A stretch of DNA of 64,000 nucleotides. Source: Fusarium oxysporum f. sp. lycopersici 4287 (lineage: Eukaryota; Ascomycota; Sordariomycetes; Hypocreales; Nectriaceae). The DNA is taken from positions 1,128,699-1,192,698 of the forward strand of contig NC_030998.1 in the NCBI RefSeq assembly GCF_000149955.1, in the 5' to 3' direction. Below are positions 34,145 through 46,464 of the stretch, piece after piece (position 1 is the stretch's first letter; each line of letters opens with the position of its first letter). Made by a program: the position numbers and the translations under genes. Below the pieces are notes generated by a model, which saw only the letters and a list, made by a program, of their open reading frames with translations, ran no database searches and was not told the DNA's origin.

Positions 34145-34437
34145 GCAGTGGCGGGACCTGGCCTTCATGCTGCAATCGAACGCGCCTATATATGAGAAAT
34201 AAGACTTGCGAAGTTTCACCTATGCAATTTCGAACTGATGCCTGTCGCGGAGGAATTGTCCGGTGAGGAAAGTTCCTGATCAAATTGTCGGGCCAAGATC
34301 CGAACCCCCTCATCTCAGTGGATCTGCATCACTGTCAGCAAGCGGGGAACTTCAAGCCACGAACTGGATCAAGAGCTCAGTCAGGTTCTCACCAATACCC
34401 GTTACCAATTAATACTTCTAGAAACTCCTGTTCAAAT

Positions 34438-35908
34438 ATGGAGCCCTGGCACCACACAGCGACACAAATCCTGGAGAACATTCGCTCTGGTAATCTCACA
34501 GTTGAGCAGTATGCTTCATCACTACTTGAGCGAATCAAGCAACGAGATGACGATGTCAAAGCTTGGGCATATCTTGACCGAAAAGCTGTTTTGGAACGGG
34601 CTAGAGCATTAGATCAAGTGCCAAAGGACCAGCGAGGACCACTGCATGGCCTTCCTGTTGGTATCAAGGACATCATATTGACCAAAGGTCAATATCTAAA
34701 AGCATTCTATTAGAGACGGAACGAGTCGCTGACAACTTATCAGATATGCCGACCGAAAATGGTTCAACTATCTATAAGAACGATCATCCCGTAATCGACG
34801 CCGGATCGGTCATGGTTCTCCGTCAAGCAGGATGCCTCATCTTCGGTAAGTCAAGCCAGCCTTTCTAAACATCGATTTCTCATCACTCCCAGGTAAAACT
34901 ACAACAACCGAGTTTGCCGCATCCTTCACGGGTCCAGCTACTCGCAATGCACATAGTACCGCTCATACCCCAGGAGGCTCCTCAGCCGGTTCAGCCGCCG
35001 CAGTAGCAGACTTTCAGATCCCCGTTGCTCTTGGTTCACAAACTGTAGGCTCCATTGTTCGACCAGCTGCATTCAACGGCATCTACGGTTTCAAGCCTAC
35101 ATGGGGAGCTATCACGAGAGAGGGGCAGAAGTTCTGTGCTCCAACTGTTGATACTATTGGCTTCTTTTCCCGAAGCGTTTCGGATTTTGAGATACTAAGT
35201 GACGTGTTTGCTTTACACGATGATGAGAACAGCACGTTTGATAATATCAAAGGTTTGAAATTTGCTGTATGTCGGACGTCGAAGTGGGACTTGGCTGGAG
35301 AGGGCACGATCGCGGCTATGGATAAAGCTGTAGAGCTTCTGAAAGCACATGGCGCCGAAGTTGAAGAGCTTGATCTCGGCCCAGACTTTGACCAAGTCAT
35401 TGACTGGCACTTTACCCTCGTACACCTTGAGGGTGCAACGAGCCTGTGGCCAGAGTATTACCAAGACAAAGATAAGCTTGATCCAGTGTTGGCTAAAGGT
35501 GTTCAAGAGAAGCACAAAATCTCACGAAAGGCCCAGCTCGATGCTTATGATGGGCTTGCAGCTCTACGACCCCGGTTCGACAAGATGGCAGATAAGTATG
35601 TCGCTGTGCTAGTTCCGAGTGTCTTCGACGAAGCTCCTGAAGGCCTTGGAAACACAGGAAGCCCTGTTTTTGCAGCGACTTGGACGGTAAGTGGATCTAT
35701 CTTGGATCTTGGATTTTGCTAACATGGACAGGCGTTACATACACCAGTGGTCAATATTCCAGGTTTTCGTGGGAAGAGTAACTTACCTGTTGGAGTTTCT
35801 CTTGTGTTTGCGAGACTTCGTGATCGTCACCTCCTCAAGGTGAGCGAGGCGGTTGGTCACATCTTCGAGGCAGAGGGTGGGTGGAATAGGCAGTCTAGGT
35901 CAGGTTAG
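34438..35908 (+). CDS. Amidase signature-family hydrolase
   Basis: A 440-residue amidase in four exons: 34438-34687, 34744-34845, 34893-35686 and 35732-35908, 1,323 bases in frame. The Ser-cisSer-Lys triad is complete: Lys77 in PVGIKD, the cis-serine in PGGSSAGSAA (about 147-148) and the nucleophile in SQTVGSIVRPA (about 171). The usual arginine position is shifted (SIVRPA where SIRIPA is common). These enzymes hydrolyse carboxylic amides to acid and ammonia; some act on other amide or ester substrates. There is no signal peptide, so it acts inside the cell. Placement beside an SDR and a Zn2Cys6 factor suggests a small catabolic unit. Confidence 0.9.
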
Positions 35909-36079
35909 TCACCTGGCCAGTCGTTGTCATCCCAAGAGTCTTGTTGCAAGGTTAGTATGAAATCTTCTGAAATATTCAGTTCTCCTTCATAGGGGTGTCA
36001 AGGGGGATGCATGATAGGAAGTCTTGTTGCTTGTCTAATCTATGTGCCTATTTGAACAGTAAATATGAAGTCGTCCCGT

Positions 36080-37624
36080 CTATCGTCGATGATCATCCTC
36101 CTCATCGTCAGACCCTATCAAGAACTCCTCTTCCCTCCTCAACTCTTCCATCGGGATATCATCATTCTTCAGTTTCGTGTAAACCTGTCTCTGCTTCCAC
36201 GTCTTCAGCCTTCTAATTCCGTACACAACTGCAAGCACAAACGCCGACATCATGACGGCGATGATCCCCAGAGACCTCCATAATCTCCAGCCTCGTATAC
36301 AACAAGGATACCAATACATAAAAACACCAACTGCCCACTCTTTCCAGCCCATCTCTCGCGCATGATCACGCACAAGACCCTTGCGAATTAGATGCTTGAA
36401 GCGAGGACCATTGGGTCCAGAGTTGAAGCGCTTGAGACCAAAGTGCGGCACCGTTTCTTGCCGTGGGTCAGAGTCGGGATAGCTGATGTCACCCCAGTGA
36501 CCAGTGAAGTCGAACCACGAAGTGTAGTTCTGAGCGGGCTCAGTCGCAGACGGTTCAAAGGGCGAAATAATCGGAGTGACGGTGAAAGAATCGGGATTGA
36601 AACGATAGTAGTAGGCTGATTGAGCTGGGTTCCATAGCTTGCCCTCGTCACAGTAGTCGAACATTGCCGCGTTATGAATTTGGTGGCTGTGATTTGGTCA
36701 GTGTCTGTTTGTGTAAAAGATGTTATTATTTACCCTCTTTGTGGATAGTTAGCATGCGAACCGAGGGCACTGTACACGATAGGCTGAGATATTTGTTAGT
36801 GAATGAATTCCGAGGAAGATGAACACTACTCCTACCCTTCCATCAGTGATGTTGACCGTCGAGTCATCCCATTTGAAACCAACGCCGTCAACATGCTGGC
36901 TGTAGTAAACACCAACAGGAGTCCCATTGTGAAATCTGACCATATTGTGCTCCCTGATAGCAGAGGTTAGAGGAACCGCTGACCGTGAGTGAGAGCAGAC
37001 TTACCAGTCTCCAACGTGGTTACCAAAGTGCATCCCAGAGGATAAGTTCTCATCTCCAACTAGATGATTGATCGGTTCCATAACTTGGGTGATATTTGGC
37101 CCCTCGTTGAATGAGTAAAAGTAAAAGTAGAATGCGTCGATGTCAACCTCGCTCTTCTCCACCAAGATCACGGCGCAGGGTACAGAGTTGGCTATTCGAC
37201 CAGAAGCATCCGGTGCTTCGCCCAAAATCCAAGTGGGATAAGTGAGAGGATCTTCCTTGGCTGTGAGCGCAACATCCTCACCACCGTAGCTATTGAGCTC
37301 TCCGAGATTCGACAGGTCAATGGATGACGGCCCACTAATCGGTTGCTCATTGAGTTTCGGTATTGTGTTGACGATGTGAGCTGAGAGATCGCTGGGCATG
37401 AAGCGATCTTCTGGATGAAGCCATACTAATGGAGCTGTAATATTCGCTCAGCACTGAACGCGATCATGACAATAGATGCGATATCACTCACCATGATTAG
37501 CGACGTAATCTGGACACCGATCAAGCCCCGAGCCTTCCGAAGCTGCCAAGACGTAACCAGCATCAAGACAGAGAAGGAGCAGCGTCGTTGGTATCAACGA
37601 ATGTATTGACGCGTCCCGAAACAT
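36080..37624 (-). CDS. Vps62-family membrane protein
   Basis: A 445-residue protein in five exons: 37624-37492, 37434-37005, 36953-36836, 36783-36734 and 36686-36080, 1,338 bases in frame. An N-terminal signal peptide (LIPTTLLLLCLDAGYVLA) leads into the Vps62 domain: APLVWLHPED, DAFYFYFYSFNEGPNI, FGNHVGDWEHNMVRFHNG, YYSQHVDGVGFKW and YSALGSHANYPQRG. A single transmembrane helix near residues 370-390 (GIIAVMMSAFVLAVVYGI) and an acidic cytosolic tail follow. The yeast member was found in a screen for vacuolar protein sorting, but its molecular role is unclear. The topology implies a lumenal or extracellular domain. No catalytic function can be stated. Confidence 0.87.
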
Positions 37625-37985
37625 GTCGAAAGGCCTCGTGTCCTCGGGGATCTTGAAATTGTTTGGAAACAGATCTCACTAACCCAAGTTAAGTTGACGC
37701 GCGATAGCGATAGCATATCAATAGCGCTGAGGTAATCAGCAACCGGGATCTTCGGCTGAAAATAGGATCGATCTCATTGGTGCTGCCGTAATTCTCCGCT
37801 GTTGTCGGCCAATCGATTTGTCGCTGGCGATTAAAGGGCTAGGCAATAACCGGATACGAGATCTTTATTTAACCTGGAAGGTCACTGAGAAGGATGATCA
37901 AGTTTGAAGGAATGAAGATCCATAGCTCGACATGTGGCAGATCAAATTATTTGTATTATTTCAGAATATCTCGTCTTATATACTT
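37625..37985. other. Intergenic region
   Basis: About 360 bp between two co-directional minus-strand genes; nothing else is recognised. Confidence 0.5.
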
Positions 37986-39539
37986 TTAGATATCGCTCCC
38001 GCTAATGATGTCCATCTCACTCAATGGAACCAGCTTAGTCCGGAAAATCAACTTGTGACCAACAAACATGACGATGAACAAGATCAAGCTAATGTACGCA
38101 GTGAAAAAGGAGCTGGTATCCCACTCGATAAACACCTGAAAGCCACTCGTGATGATAATCAACACGCTGAAGAACAGACCATACCAAGACAAGTATGGCT
38201 GCAAGGGCGCAACGTAGGGTAATTCGGATCGGGAAATCCCTTGAAGAGACAAGGCCTTCATGAAGCGAATGTGACAGAGCGAAATGATAGCCCATGCGAT
38301 AAATCCCGCAACAGAGGTAATGCTCAAGAACCAGTTGAACACAACAGTTCCGTCGTTCGATAGATTGAGGAAAGACAAAAAGCCGACAGCGGCGCAGACA
38401 CCGACGGCATTATAAGGCGTTCCGAATCGGTTCGTCTTCTTCAAAAATGCCGGTGCGTGGCCCGAGTCTGCTAAGGAGATGAGAATGCGGCTGCTGGAAT
38501 ACACATCCGAGTTCGCAGCAGTCAATACAGCAGTCAGCAGAACCGCGTTGAGGATGGAAGGCAGTACTGAAACACCAGCCAATTGAGCGACAATAACCAG
38601 AGGAGATGCTGAAGCGTCTTGCGATTCGCTGAGAAGGTCTTTGTTCGTCGACGGGATATTGAGACCGAGGAAGAACACGGTCGCGATGAAGATTGAGAAG
38701 ACGCCCCAAAAGGTCCAACGCATAGCTGAAGGGATCGTCTTGCGCGGATCCTTTGTTTCGCCTGCACCGATGGCTACCAATTCTGAACCCTGATAACTGA
38801 AACCGGCGGTGATTAATACGGACCAAAAGCCGACGAAACGGCCAACATCTCCCTCGACAAGATGCTCACTGAAAGCTCCAGGGTCCTTCCAGTACTTGAA
38901 CCCGAGATATCCTTGGTCTCCAACGCCGGCGTTGACGCAAATCGAAAAGATAATGAAGCCAATGATAGTGATGACCTTGATGCTCGAGAACCACATTTCA
39001 AACTCTCCAAACCAACGAACAGGCATGAAATTGGCAGCAGTGAAGAGGACCCAAAACACGGCGATCCAGATACCGATATTCAGTCCCTTCTCCCAGTACT
39101 GGATGATCAGTCCCGCAGCTGTCAACTCAAGCGCAAACGTGATGGTCCAGCTAAACCAATAAATCCAACCCATGGCAAAGCCAAATGTCGGGTCGAGAAA
39201 GCGCGAGGCGTATGTTGTAAAGGCGCCTGCGACGGGGATGTATGCTGCCATTTCGCCTAGGGCTGTCATTACTGCGAAGAGAAGACTTCCGACGAAGATG
39301 AATGCTATGAGGAGGGAGACGGGGCCGGCTGTTGCGAGGGCGTTGCCCGTGCCGATGAAGAGACCTGTACCGACCGCGGCGCCGATAGCGATAAACTGGA
39401 GATGGCGGCCATGGAGGGCGCGTTCAAGTTCAGTGTCGTTGGTGCCATGCTCGATTGATTTGGTGGAGGGCGTCGATTCGTTCACCTGGGGGTGAGCGTC
39501 TGTCTTGGCTTGGATATCCATGGTCATGTAGTTCGTCAT
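37986..39539 (-). CDS. Amino-acid permease (YAT family)
   Basis: A 517-residue intronless plasma-membrane permease with about 12 transmembrane helices. The first helix region ALHGRHLQFIAIGAAVGTGLFIGTG is the family signature, followed by GEMAAYIPVAGAF and SFQG-like FSYQGSELVAIGAGE. It should import amino acids by proton symport. Other ATGs lie 4 and 6 codons after the first, so the exact start is uncertain by a few residues. The hydrophilic N-terminus (about 40 residues) has Ser/Thr and Lys that could serve endocytic control. It is one of two nutrient importers in tandem with the Dal5-like gene. Confidence 0.93.
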   Translation of the reverse strand: MTNYMTMDIQAKTDAHPQVNESTPSTKSIEHGTNDTELERALHGRHLQFIAIGAAVGTGLFIGTGNALATAGPVSLLIAFIFVGSLLFAVMTALGEMAAYIPVAGAFTTYASRFLDPTFGFAMGWIYWFSWTITFALELTAAGLIIQYWEKGLNIGIWIAVFWVLFTAANFMPVRWFGEFEMWFSSIKVITIIGFIIFSICVNAGVGDQGYLGFKYWKDPGAFSEHLVEGDVGRFVGFWSVLITAGFSYQGSELVAIGAGETKDPRKTIPSAMRWTFWGVFSIFIATVFFLGLNIPSTNKDLLSESQDASASPLVIVAQLAGVSVLPSILNAVLLTAVLTAANSDVYSSSRILISLADSGHAPAFLKKTNRFGTPYNAVGVCAAVGFLSFLNLSNDGTVVFNWFLSITSVAGFIAWAIISLCHIRFMKALSLQGISRSELPYVAPLQPYLSWYGLFFSVLIIITSGFQVFIEWDTSSFFTAYISLILFIVMFVGHKLIFRTKLVPLSEMDIISGSDI

Positions 39540-40267
39540 GATATAAACGACATGAGTGCAGATCCCTAAGAATCTGAGGGCGAAATGGCTCCCTTTTCAC
39601 TTCTCCAGCGGCCGATTTCGGGCCATCTGATAAAGTAAGTCATATCCGAATGCTCGGGGCATTGTGACGAACGTACGACTGACTGTGCATCTTGTCGATG
39701 AAAGGCGAACATGTGGAGTCATGGAATCACAAAATTCGATATCCATTATATAATAGCTTACTGAGATGTCTTCGCTATACCCTTCTACCCCAGTTCCAGA
39801 ACGAACCCCACGGAACATGTGGATCTTGGGCGTTGAGATTCGAGCGCGATGATGTCGCCGCATCGCATTGACATTCGCCTTGGCGCGACATCTTATCGTT
39901 CGCCGATCGATAAATAACTTTTTGACAATCAAGAAACTAAGATGCGATCATAATTTGCGTCTAGGCGTAGCCTTTCCACGGGATTGAACGAGCTAGTGAG
40001 AGGTCATGTCTAGCCAGGGCGGATGTTCAAGTTGGGCGTGGTGGGGCTTGTTGAGATGTCGCTCTAAGGCGGAGGCTACAGATATGTGCTATGATTGCCA
40101 CCTACCCTTCAGGAAATCACTTGAGATTGATTGCNNNNNNNNNNNNNNNNNNNNNNNNNNNNNNNNNNNNNNNNNNNNNNNNNNNNNNNNNNNNNNNNNN
40201 NNNNNNNNNNNNNNNNNNNNNNNNNNNNNNNNNNTTCTCAATCCTGAGAGATATTATCCAATGATGA
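39540..40267. other. Intergenic region with assembly gap
   Basis: About 730 bp between two co-directional genes, including 100 N (40135-40234). The true end of the Dal5-like gene may lie in or next to the gap. Confidence 0.6.
40135..40234. other. Assembly gap (100 N)
   Basis: Exactly 100 undefined bases, the usual size for a gap of unknown length. Confidence 0.99.
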
Positions 40268-41952
40268 CTACAGTGGATAAAGAAAGTACTTATTCTCCAG
40301 ATCAGTCAAGTCCAACATGGAAACATCCACCTTGACCTTGACAGCCTCACCATCTACAACCTGTTCGACATATCCTTCACCATGGTTACCAAGCTCTTCC
40401 TGTTCAGCAATCCACTGCCGTCGCTCCTTGTTTCTCTTGGAAAGAATGAACCGAATGGTGAGTAACAGAATCGGCGTCAAGGTGAAACTAGCCACGATTT
40501 GGACAATCCACGCAGGATAGTAACGCGGCCCTCCAGTCTTCCATAGCTGCGGCGAAATAATATTCGAGATTCCATAGAGCACCATGAACATGGCATTTCG
40601 AGTAAGACGCTTTGTATGACCGGCGCAACTGGAGGACACCCAGCCAACAGATATGATCCACGTCTGCGCAAAGCAATTCGGAGGGAGAAGAAGACAGGCA
40701 AGCATAGGGATGGTATTACCCCATGGAATAGTTACCATGCCGATGCTACTTGCAATACAAGGTACGCACCAAAGTGCCGCCCACCAAGCGCTATGTCCGG
40801 GGAAGAAGCGTATCAGAAGCGAGGCTGTGATGCATGCAAGGATGGCAAAGCCTCCAGAGGCGACCCAAACAAGGGTAGAGCCTAATGGAGAAACTCCAAG
40901 GTCTAGGAAGAGCAAGCTCTGCTGGTATGGGAGGTTATTTGCCAGCATGAGGGTGAAGCCCGAGAAGGCAAAGAGCCAAGAGATGGGATCCTTCAAACAC
41001 TCCATGAATTGATGCCTCTTAAATGTCTTCTGCTCGATCGAGCTGCGAGTAGACTCGTGGATTCGACGGATGGTATGGACCTTCTGCTCAGTGGTCAAGA
41101 ACCAGGCTGTCGCAGGGTTGTTAGGATACCAGAACCAGGTGATAACCGAGAGGACAAGCGATATACCGCCAGTGATGATCATGAAGAACTTCCACGGGCT
41201 AGTGCTAGCTTTGCTATACAGCAAGCCATATGAAACAAGGCCAGTGAACATAGGCGAGCCGATGCAAGAAGTGTAAAACAGAGGCTGAACCTGGTGGAGC
41301 TCCTCGGGCGTAAAGAACATAGCCATCGTAATCTCAAGAGCTGGGATGACCGCGGATTCGACGAAGCCGAGGAAGAAACGAAGAGGGATCAAGGCTCCAT
41401 AGCTCTGGGCGACACAGTGGAGGAGGACGATGATGGCCCATGTAAAAATGATACCTGAGATGAAAGTGCGCAGAGGAAGCTTCTGGATGAGTAGTTGACC
41501 GGGAATTTGTCCAATGATGTAACCTTGAAGAGTCAGCTGTGAAGGCAACGGAGTGTATAGAGATTTACCAGTATAGAAAAGGGAGTTCAAGTTGTTATAC
41601 TCAGAGTTGTTGAGGCCCGTATCCTTGAAAAGTCCCAGAAGTGTAGCTTGGCCCAGGGTACTCTTATCGACCTATCGTTGTATTGTTAGTGCCATTCGTG
41701 ATTTGGGACCCGGTTCGGACTGACATAAAGCATGAAGTCGATGAATGTAACAAGCAAAAGAACATGGATGTAAATCTTGCGCTTGAGTTTCTTCTTCTTC
41801 TCGGGAGTAAGTTCGCCAACTTCATGTCCGTGCTTCTCGATAAGATCAAGAGTCTCATCTGCAGCTCGGCCAGAGATAACAGCGCCCTCATTGAGTGAGC
41901 TACTGGAGCTTGCATTAGCGACCTTCCGGTCGACTTGCTTCTCGCCACTCAT
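40268..41952 (-). CDS. Dal5-type MFS anion:cation symporter
   Basis: Exons 41952-41725, 41671-41569 and 41523 onward encode a transporter of about 528 residues with about 12 helices. After a polar N-terminus comes LVTFIDFMLYVDKSTLGQA, then NSEYNNLNSLFYTGYIIGQIPGQLLIQKLP, typical of the allantoate/pantothenate-permease group (ACS family). Members import allantoate, ureidosuccinate, small peptides, nicotinate or other carboxylates. The 3' end is unsure. The frame stops at 40268 after ENKYFLYPL, but a GTACTT donor at 40289 with an acceptor CTCTCAG near 40247 would send the last exon into the N gap, and family members normally end shortly after such a DLTDLENK segment. Confidence 0.85.
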
Positions 41953-42914
41953 CTTTCGTCGAGCTAAGTACGAATGTTGATAGAAGATAAATCTGAATGT
42001 GAGAGCAAGTGGAAATGATCATCTTGGCGTCCTTCAGCGAACTTAAATATGTATGCAGGATCTGTCGATAATCGGTTGCCGGCAAGATGACCAGTGACTT
42101 ACAGGGTCAATATCTTAGGTTTGCAGGGAACCTTGGCCAATGTGGGTCTGTAAACATGAGCCATTCTAGATTTTAAGACCATGTGTGATTGTTACTGGGT
42201 TTCCAGAACCTGTCGTGCATGAAAGGCGTTCGACTTTCTAATATGAACCTATCCCACTACTCACTTTTTCGCCATACAGACTAGCGATCACATAATGAAA
42301 ATTGCCACAATATGTCGATTCAAGGGCGTTCTTACCCTGCTAGTTGGCTTTCTCGGATAGATCCTGGAGAGTTAATCGAACCGCACCGTTGGGTCATGCA
42401 GGACATTTGATGCTTCTAACACTCCAACCTCTACGAGAATATGCTCAAGGATATTCTCTAACTTTTGTCAATAACATAGGGCACCGCTCATATGCACACT
42501 ATCAATAGAAAAAGAGTGTTAAATGACCTCTATCTTTGAGTTTGACATTTTATCATAGCCTCTGCGGAACCACTGACTCGGGTCCGACATGCGGCTCCGT
42601 AGTGGATACAACTCGAGTCGAAGGACATTAGTAGATCATTCATTGAGCCAAGCCCATAGGGCTATTACTCGGTAGCTTACAACTAGACGCATTCCTCTTG
42701 CGGATGCGAATTGCGCAATTATTCCTTGCAGTAACGTCTTGGTAAAGGCGCGCAACGGAGTATTCGTGAACCCTGTAAAATTGACTCTGTAATATACACG
42801 AGTGCCCACGTGGGCTGATTCCGCAACATGTAACTTTATAATTCTTCTATTGTTTCCTTTAGGAGAAATCCCTCTTCGTCCACTCATTACGAGAGATGAA
42901 GAAGATGCATCCTG
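41953..42914. other. Intergenic region, no gene seen
   Basis: About 960 bp between two minus-strand genes. An 83-codon frame (42636-42887) has no domain and is not called. Confidence 0.5.
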
Positions 42915-44517
42915 TCAAATAGTCATTAGCATACCGACATACCATCCACCATCAAGGCTAACTTGCCAGTCCTCTAACGGCACTCTCTCCTCCAACATAT
43001 TCGCCGCCTGCATAGCCTGGTCAAGGTTTGTTTTGACAGCCAGCTCCTTCAGCCTATCGATGATGTACAGCCTCGCAGGCGGAGGGCAAACTTCGGATCC
43101 TGCAGCGTTTGCAAGTGGCCAGACCACATATCGCGTAGCCGTTCGGAACGGTGTATTCAACAGCTCTAGTGAGTATGGAACACTAGCTAGCATGTCGTCA
43201 ATTACATCGCTGGCTTGCAGTGCGGCCTTGATGGGAAGCTGGTTCCAGCTTGCTCTCAGAGGATCGTCTTCGCTGGGTTCATTGAGGATGACTCCATGGG
43301 GATTCCTATCGAAGACGCTGTATATCCACTCTTTGACTGTCAATCTCATGAGCCTTGCGGTATTGTAGATACGTGTTGACTGTTGAGACTGGTATCTGTG
43401 AATAGTGTCCTTGTAGGCGCAGATCTCTGTGCCAGGAGCATTCTGTCGGTATTCCTCGGAGGTGATATCGACGACTTCATACGGCAAGTCTTTGAAAAAT
43501 ACATCGATAAACTCGGCAGCTTTTTTGTCAAGCTCCATGCACTCCCTCACAAAGTCCGTCGCCAACATGCCTTTTCTTGCATCAGACATTCTGGCGAACT
43601 GACAGACGAATCCGATCATGCGAGTCCTGGCTTCATCGAGTCCCGACTGGCCGGAAGTAGCGTAATTGTACAGTCGCAAGAAATCGTCTGCTATCGGGCT
43701 TGATCGCATTATGCAATTTGTCAGCACATTGATGGCGGTATGGTGGAACAGTCTGCGCCCGATTTCAGTCTGGAACTGTTGCCTTCCTCGCATTACCAAG
43801 AGTCTTAATGAACCTTGCACGTGGAGTTCCCAGTTCCTCGTTGAGCCTCGGCCTTCGAAAACCAATCCCTCAAAGGTTGAGAGCAACAGTACACGGAGAA
43901 GGGTCTTGTCGAGGATGGCTACTCGGGGATCGCTTAGATCTTGGTTTGTCCGAGTCAAGGCTTTGGAGTAGTGGTAACGCGCTGCTCGCAGTAGGTCGCC
44001 TCGCCGATGTTCGAGAGCCAGGGATGCAAGAGCCGGGGCATGGATGGCCTGTATTATGTCATCGTCGATGGCTAGAGTAGTTGTGTGTTCATGGAGGTAT
44101 GTGAATGGACCAGATCGTGTGAAGACGAACAGGAAGTACCCAAGTGCAAGTTCTTCGGGAGGACTTGAGATTCGGAGACAGTCTACCTCCATATCATGAT
44201 GCTGACTAGAATGCTCTGGAGAGCTGTAATCGCCAAAAGGACTGCTGGATTCGGAGGCTGATTTTGCGTCCACACATCTCTGGCGCTGCGCTCTCCGTAT
44301 CACAGCAGAGGTTTGATCCTTGATCTTGACCGAGTGAACGTCTCGATATCCAAAACAAGAAATCTTCATCCGTATACATGTTGAACAGGAAGGCTTCTTT
44401 AGGTCACACTGTGCCATGGTTAGATCCTTAGTAAGAAAACATGCATACCGCCCATACCTTTCTCCGCTTCTCTCGACAGGGTTCGCAGGCTCGTGAAGGT
44501 TTGCCGGAGAAAACCAT
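42915..44517 (-). CDS. Zn2Cys6 transcription factor
   Basis: A 517-residue regulator in two exons, 44517-44458 and 44408-42915. The intron falls inside the zinc cluster, between the Lys-rich stretch and the third cysteine. All six cysteines are present (C11, C14, C21, C28, C31, C38: CEPCREKRRK, then CDLKKPSCSTC). A Ser-rich linker follows. The rest is helical and resembles the fungal-specific domain found in many short C6 regulators (RDLLRAARYHYSKAL, FEGLVFEGRGSTRNWELHVQGSLRLL). Its position between the Dal5-like permease and a secreted hydrolase suggests local control of one of these, but this is only positional. The second exon alone would look like a factor lacking its zinc cluster. Confidence 0.9.
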
Positions 44518-45073
44518 GATCCCGATCTCAGACAACCGGTCTCTTATTGGCTGGTGAACGCTTTTCGGGTTAGTCCACTCGGTAAATCTGGTACTTGTTG
44601 GCAAGTGCTGGGGTTAGGTGACGGATTCAGTGATGGATGGATGTGTTGAAAAAGGCGAATGTTTCGACGAAATATTGAAGTATTTGGTGATTCTTGGATC
44701 TACTTCCTTAGCGTCGAAATGCCCACCAGATTAGGATAAGTTCAATATTTGGCATAACGTTAGGCCGTTCAGTGATAAGCACGGCTACTCGGCATCAGGA
44801 GCGCAAATTCCACTGGAGGCCTTCGCTGAGCCATTTGATCCTTGCGTCATCTCACTCCAAGGCTCTGCCGAGTGCCGGCAATTATCTGATATTCAACCAA
44901 ACAACACCAATCATCTCCGCTGTATTCACAGTCAAAGCAACTTCATTCCATTGTCAATGAGTAGAAAGCGAAATCGGAGTCATTTACACTAGTCTAATGG
45001 GTCATGGTCCCTCAAAGTGGCTATGCACAGCGGGTGGAGCATCATTTAGTCCATCGCTGCAGATGTTCGACAC
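44518..45073. other. Intergenic region
   Basis: About 555 bp between two co-directional genes. No gene or repeat is recognised. Confidence 0.5.
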
Positions 45074-46464
45074 TCATTTGTGCATGGTTTGATTCGCAAA
45101 AACATCATCAAGCCAATCAAGCGAAACCTGATTCATCAACACGTAATCACCGACCTGGCAATGAAGTCCGGCCCCCGAAGCCGTCTCAAAGAGGTGATAC
45201 GTTGCCCGACTTCCAAGCTGCTTCGTTAACTCCTTCGCCTGTCCAGGGAAGAACATATCATTCTGACCATCTCCTACAAAAACAGGCGCCTTGATCTTAT
45301 CCACGATACCCTTCAAAGTGAATCGCTCCGACTTTTGCAGTAACGTATAGGCAGAATGAGTCTTGAATGACCACTCTCCCTGATCGATGCCCCATCGCAG
45401 ATTCGAAGGCATGCTTGCGTTGTTCTGCACCAGAGCGACCTCTTCATCAACCTCCTTCTTCTTGCCAGCTTTGAATAGCTCAGTGATGTCCGGTCCAAAT
45501 TGCTTGAACATTGCTTGGCCGAAATCGAAGATCCCGTCGAGGGCGATCACTGCAGAGAGACGGTGCTCAAAGGCTGCGGCACGAGGCGCAAGGACTCCGC
45601 CAAACGAGAATCCCATTAGGGCAAGCTTACTACCGTCGACATCATCTCGAGAAAGCGCATAATCAACAATTGGTGTGACTACTCTTTCCCACTCCGGGAT
45701 GAAGCCAAGGTCTTGGTACCGGCGAACGGTTGGCTGACCTGGTCCCTCATACACAATAGCATTCATGCCTCGCTGCAGCAAAGCCTCGCCCATCGTATGA
45801 TACAGGTCTTCCATGGACCCATCATATCCTGTACCCAGGATGACAGTAGGGCGACGACCAGGTTTGTCAGTCTTGAAGAAGATAGCAGGGACAGTGAAGT
45901 TATCAGCCTCCATCTCGATACGCTTTCCTGGAATGGGCAGGAGTTGCATTGCTTGGTCGAAAGCGTCAGCTTGCTGCTTCCAAAGCGACATGATCCTAGG
46001 ATCACTCCAGTTCCCGTGCAAGAATGCATCAGCAGAGCGATAGTAGGTCGAGGCCCTGAAGAACGCATTTCGCGCAGAAACCGGATGCTTCTTGCAATCG
46101 ATCGCTTCTGCCTGGCCGTGAACTCGAGTCGCAAGATCGTAGTACGCTTGATAGTAGCTTTCGAAATCGCCTGTCTTGGTCTGACTTGCAGCGACGAGAA
46201 TCTCTCCAATATCCGCTCCTTGGTAAGGAGCTGTAGCCAAGGTCGCCATGACGTTGAAGTTGAAGTCAACGTCTGGAATGATCTGTAGCATGGTATCGTT
46301 CTTCGAGTCGTGTCTGCGGCCCAAGTTTACCTCTGATGGAAGTGCATTTGCAAGATGCTGTTCAGAAGTATAATTAGTATACATATTTCAACTTCAATGA
46401 ATACCTGACGTACTGTTTGGAGGGTTGTCAGAAAGATAAACAGGGCGGCGTTGTTCAACTTCAT
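45074..46464 (-). CDS. Secreted alpha/beta hydrolase, Ayg1/FrsA-like
   Basis: Exon 1 starts at 46464 with a hydrophobic signal sequence (MKLNNAALFIFLTTLQT); exon 2 runs 46357-45074. Two donors are in frame, after 46414 (GTACGT) and after 46405 (GTATTC), differing by three residues. The product is about 445 residues. The core has YEGPGQPTVRRYQDLGF, the nucleophile elbow MGFSFGGVLAPRAAAFE, the acid in GDGQNDMFFPG and the histidine in GAGLHCQVGD. This matches fungal hydrolases related to the melanin enzyme Ayg1 and DUF1100/FrsA proteins, which cut C-C or ester bonds in polyketide-like substrates. The secretion signal sets it apart from the classical Ayg1. The real substrate is unknown. Confidence 0.82.
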
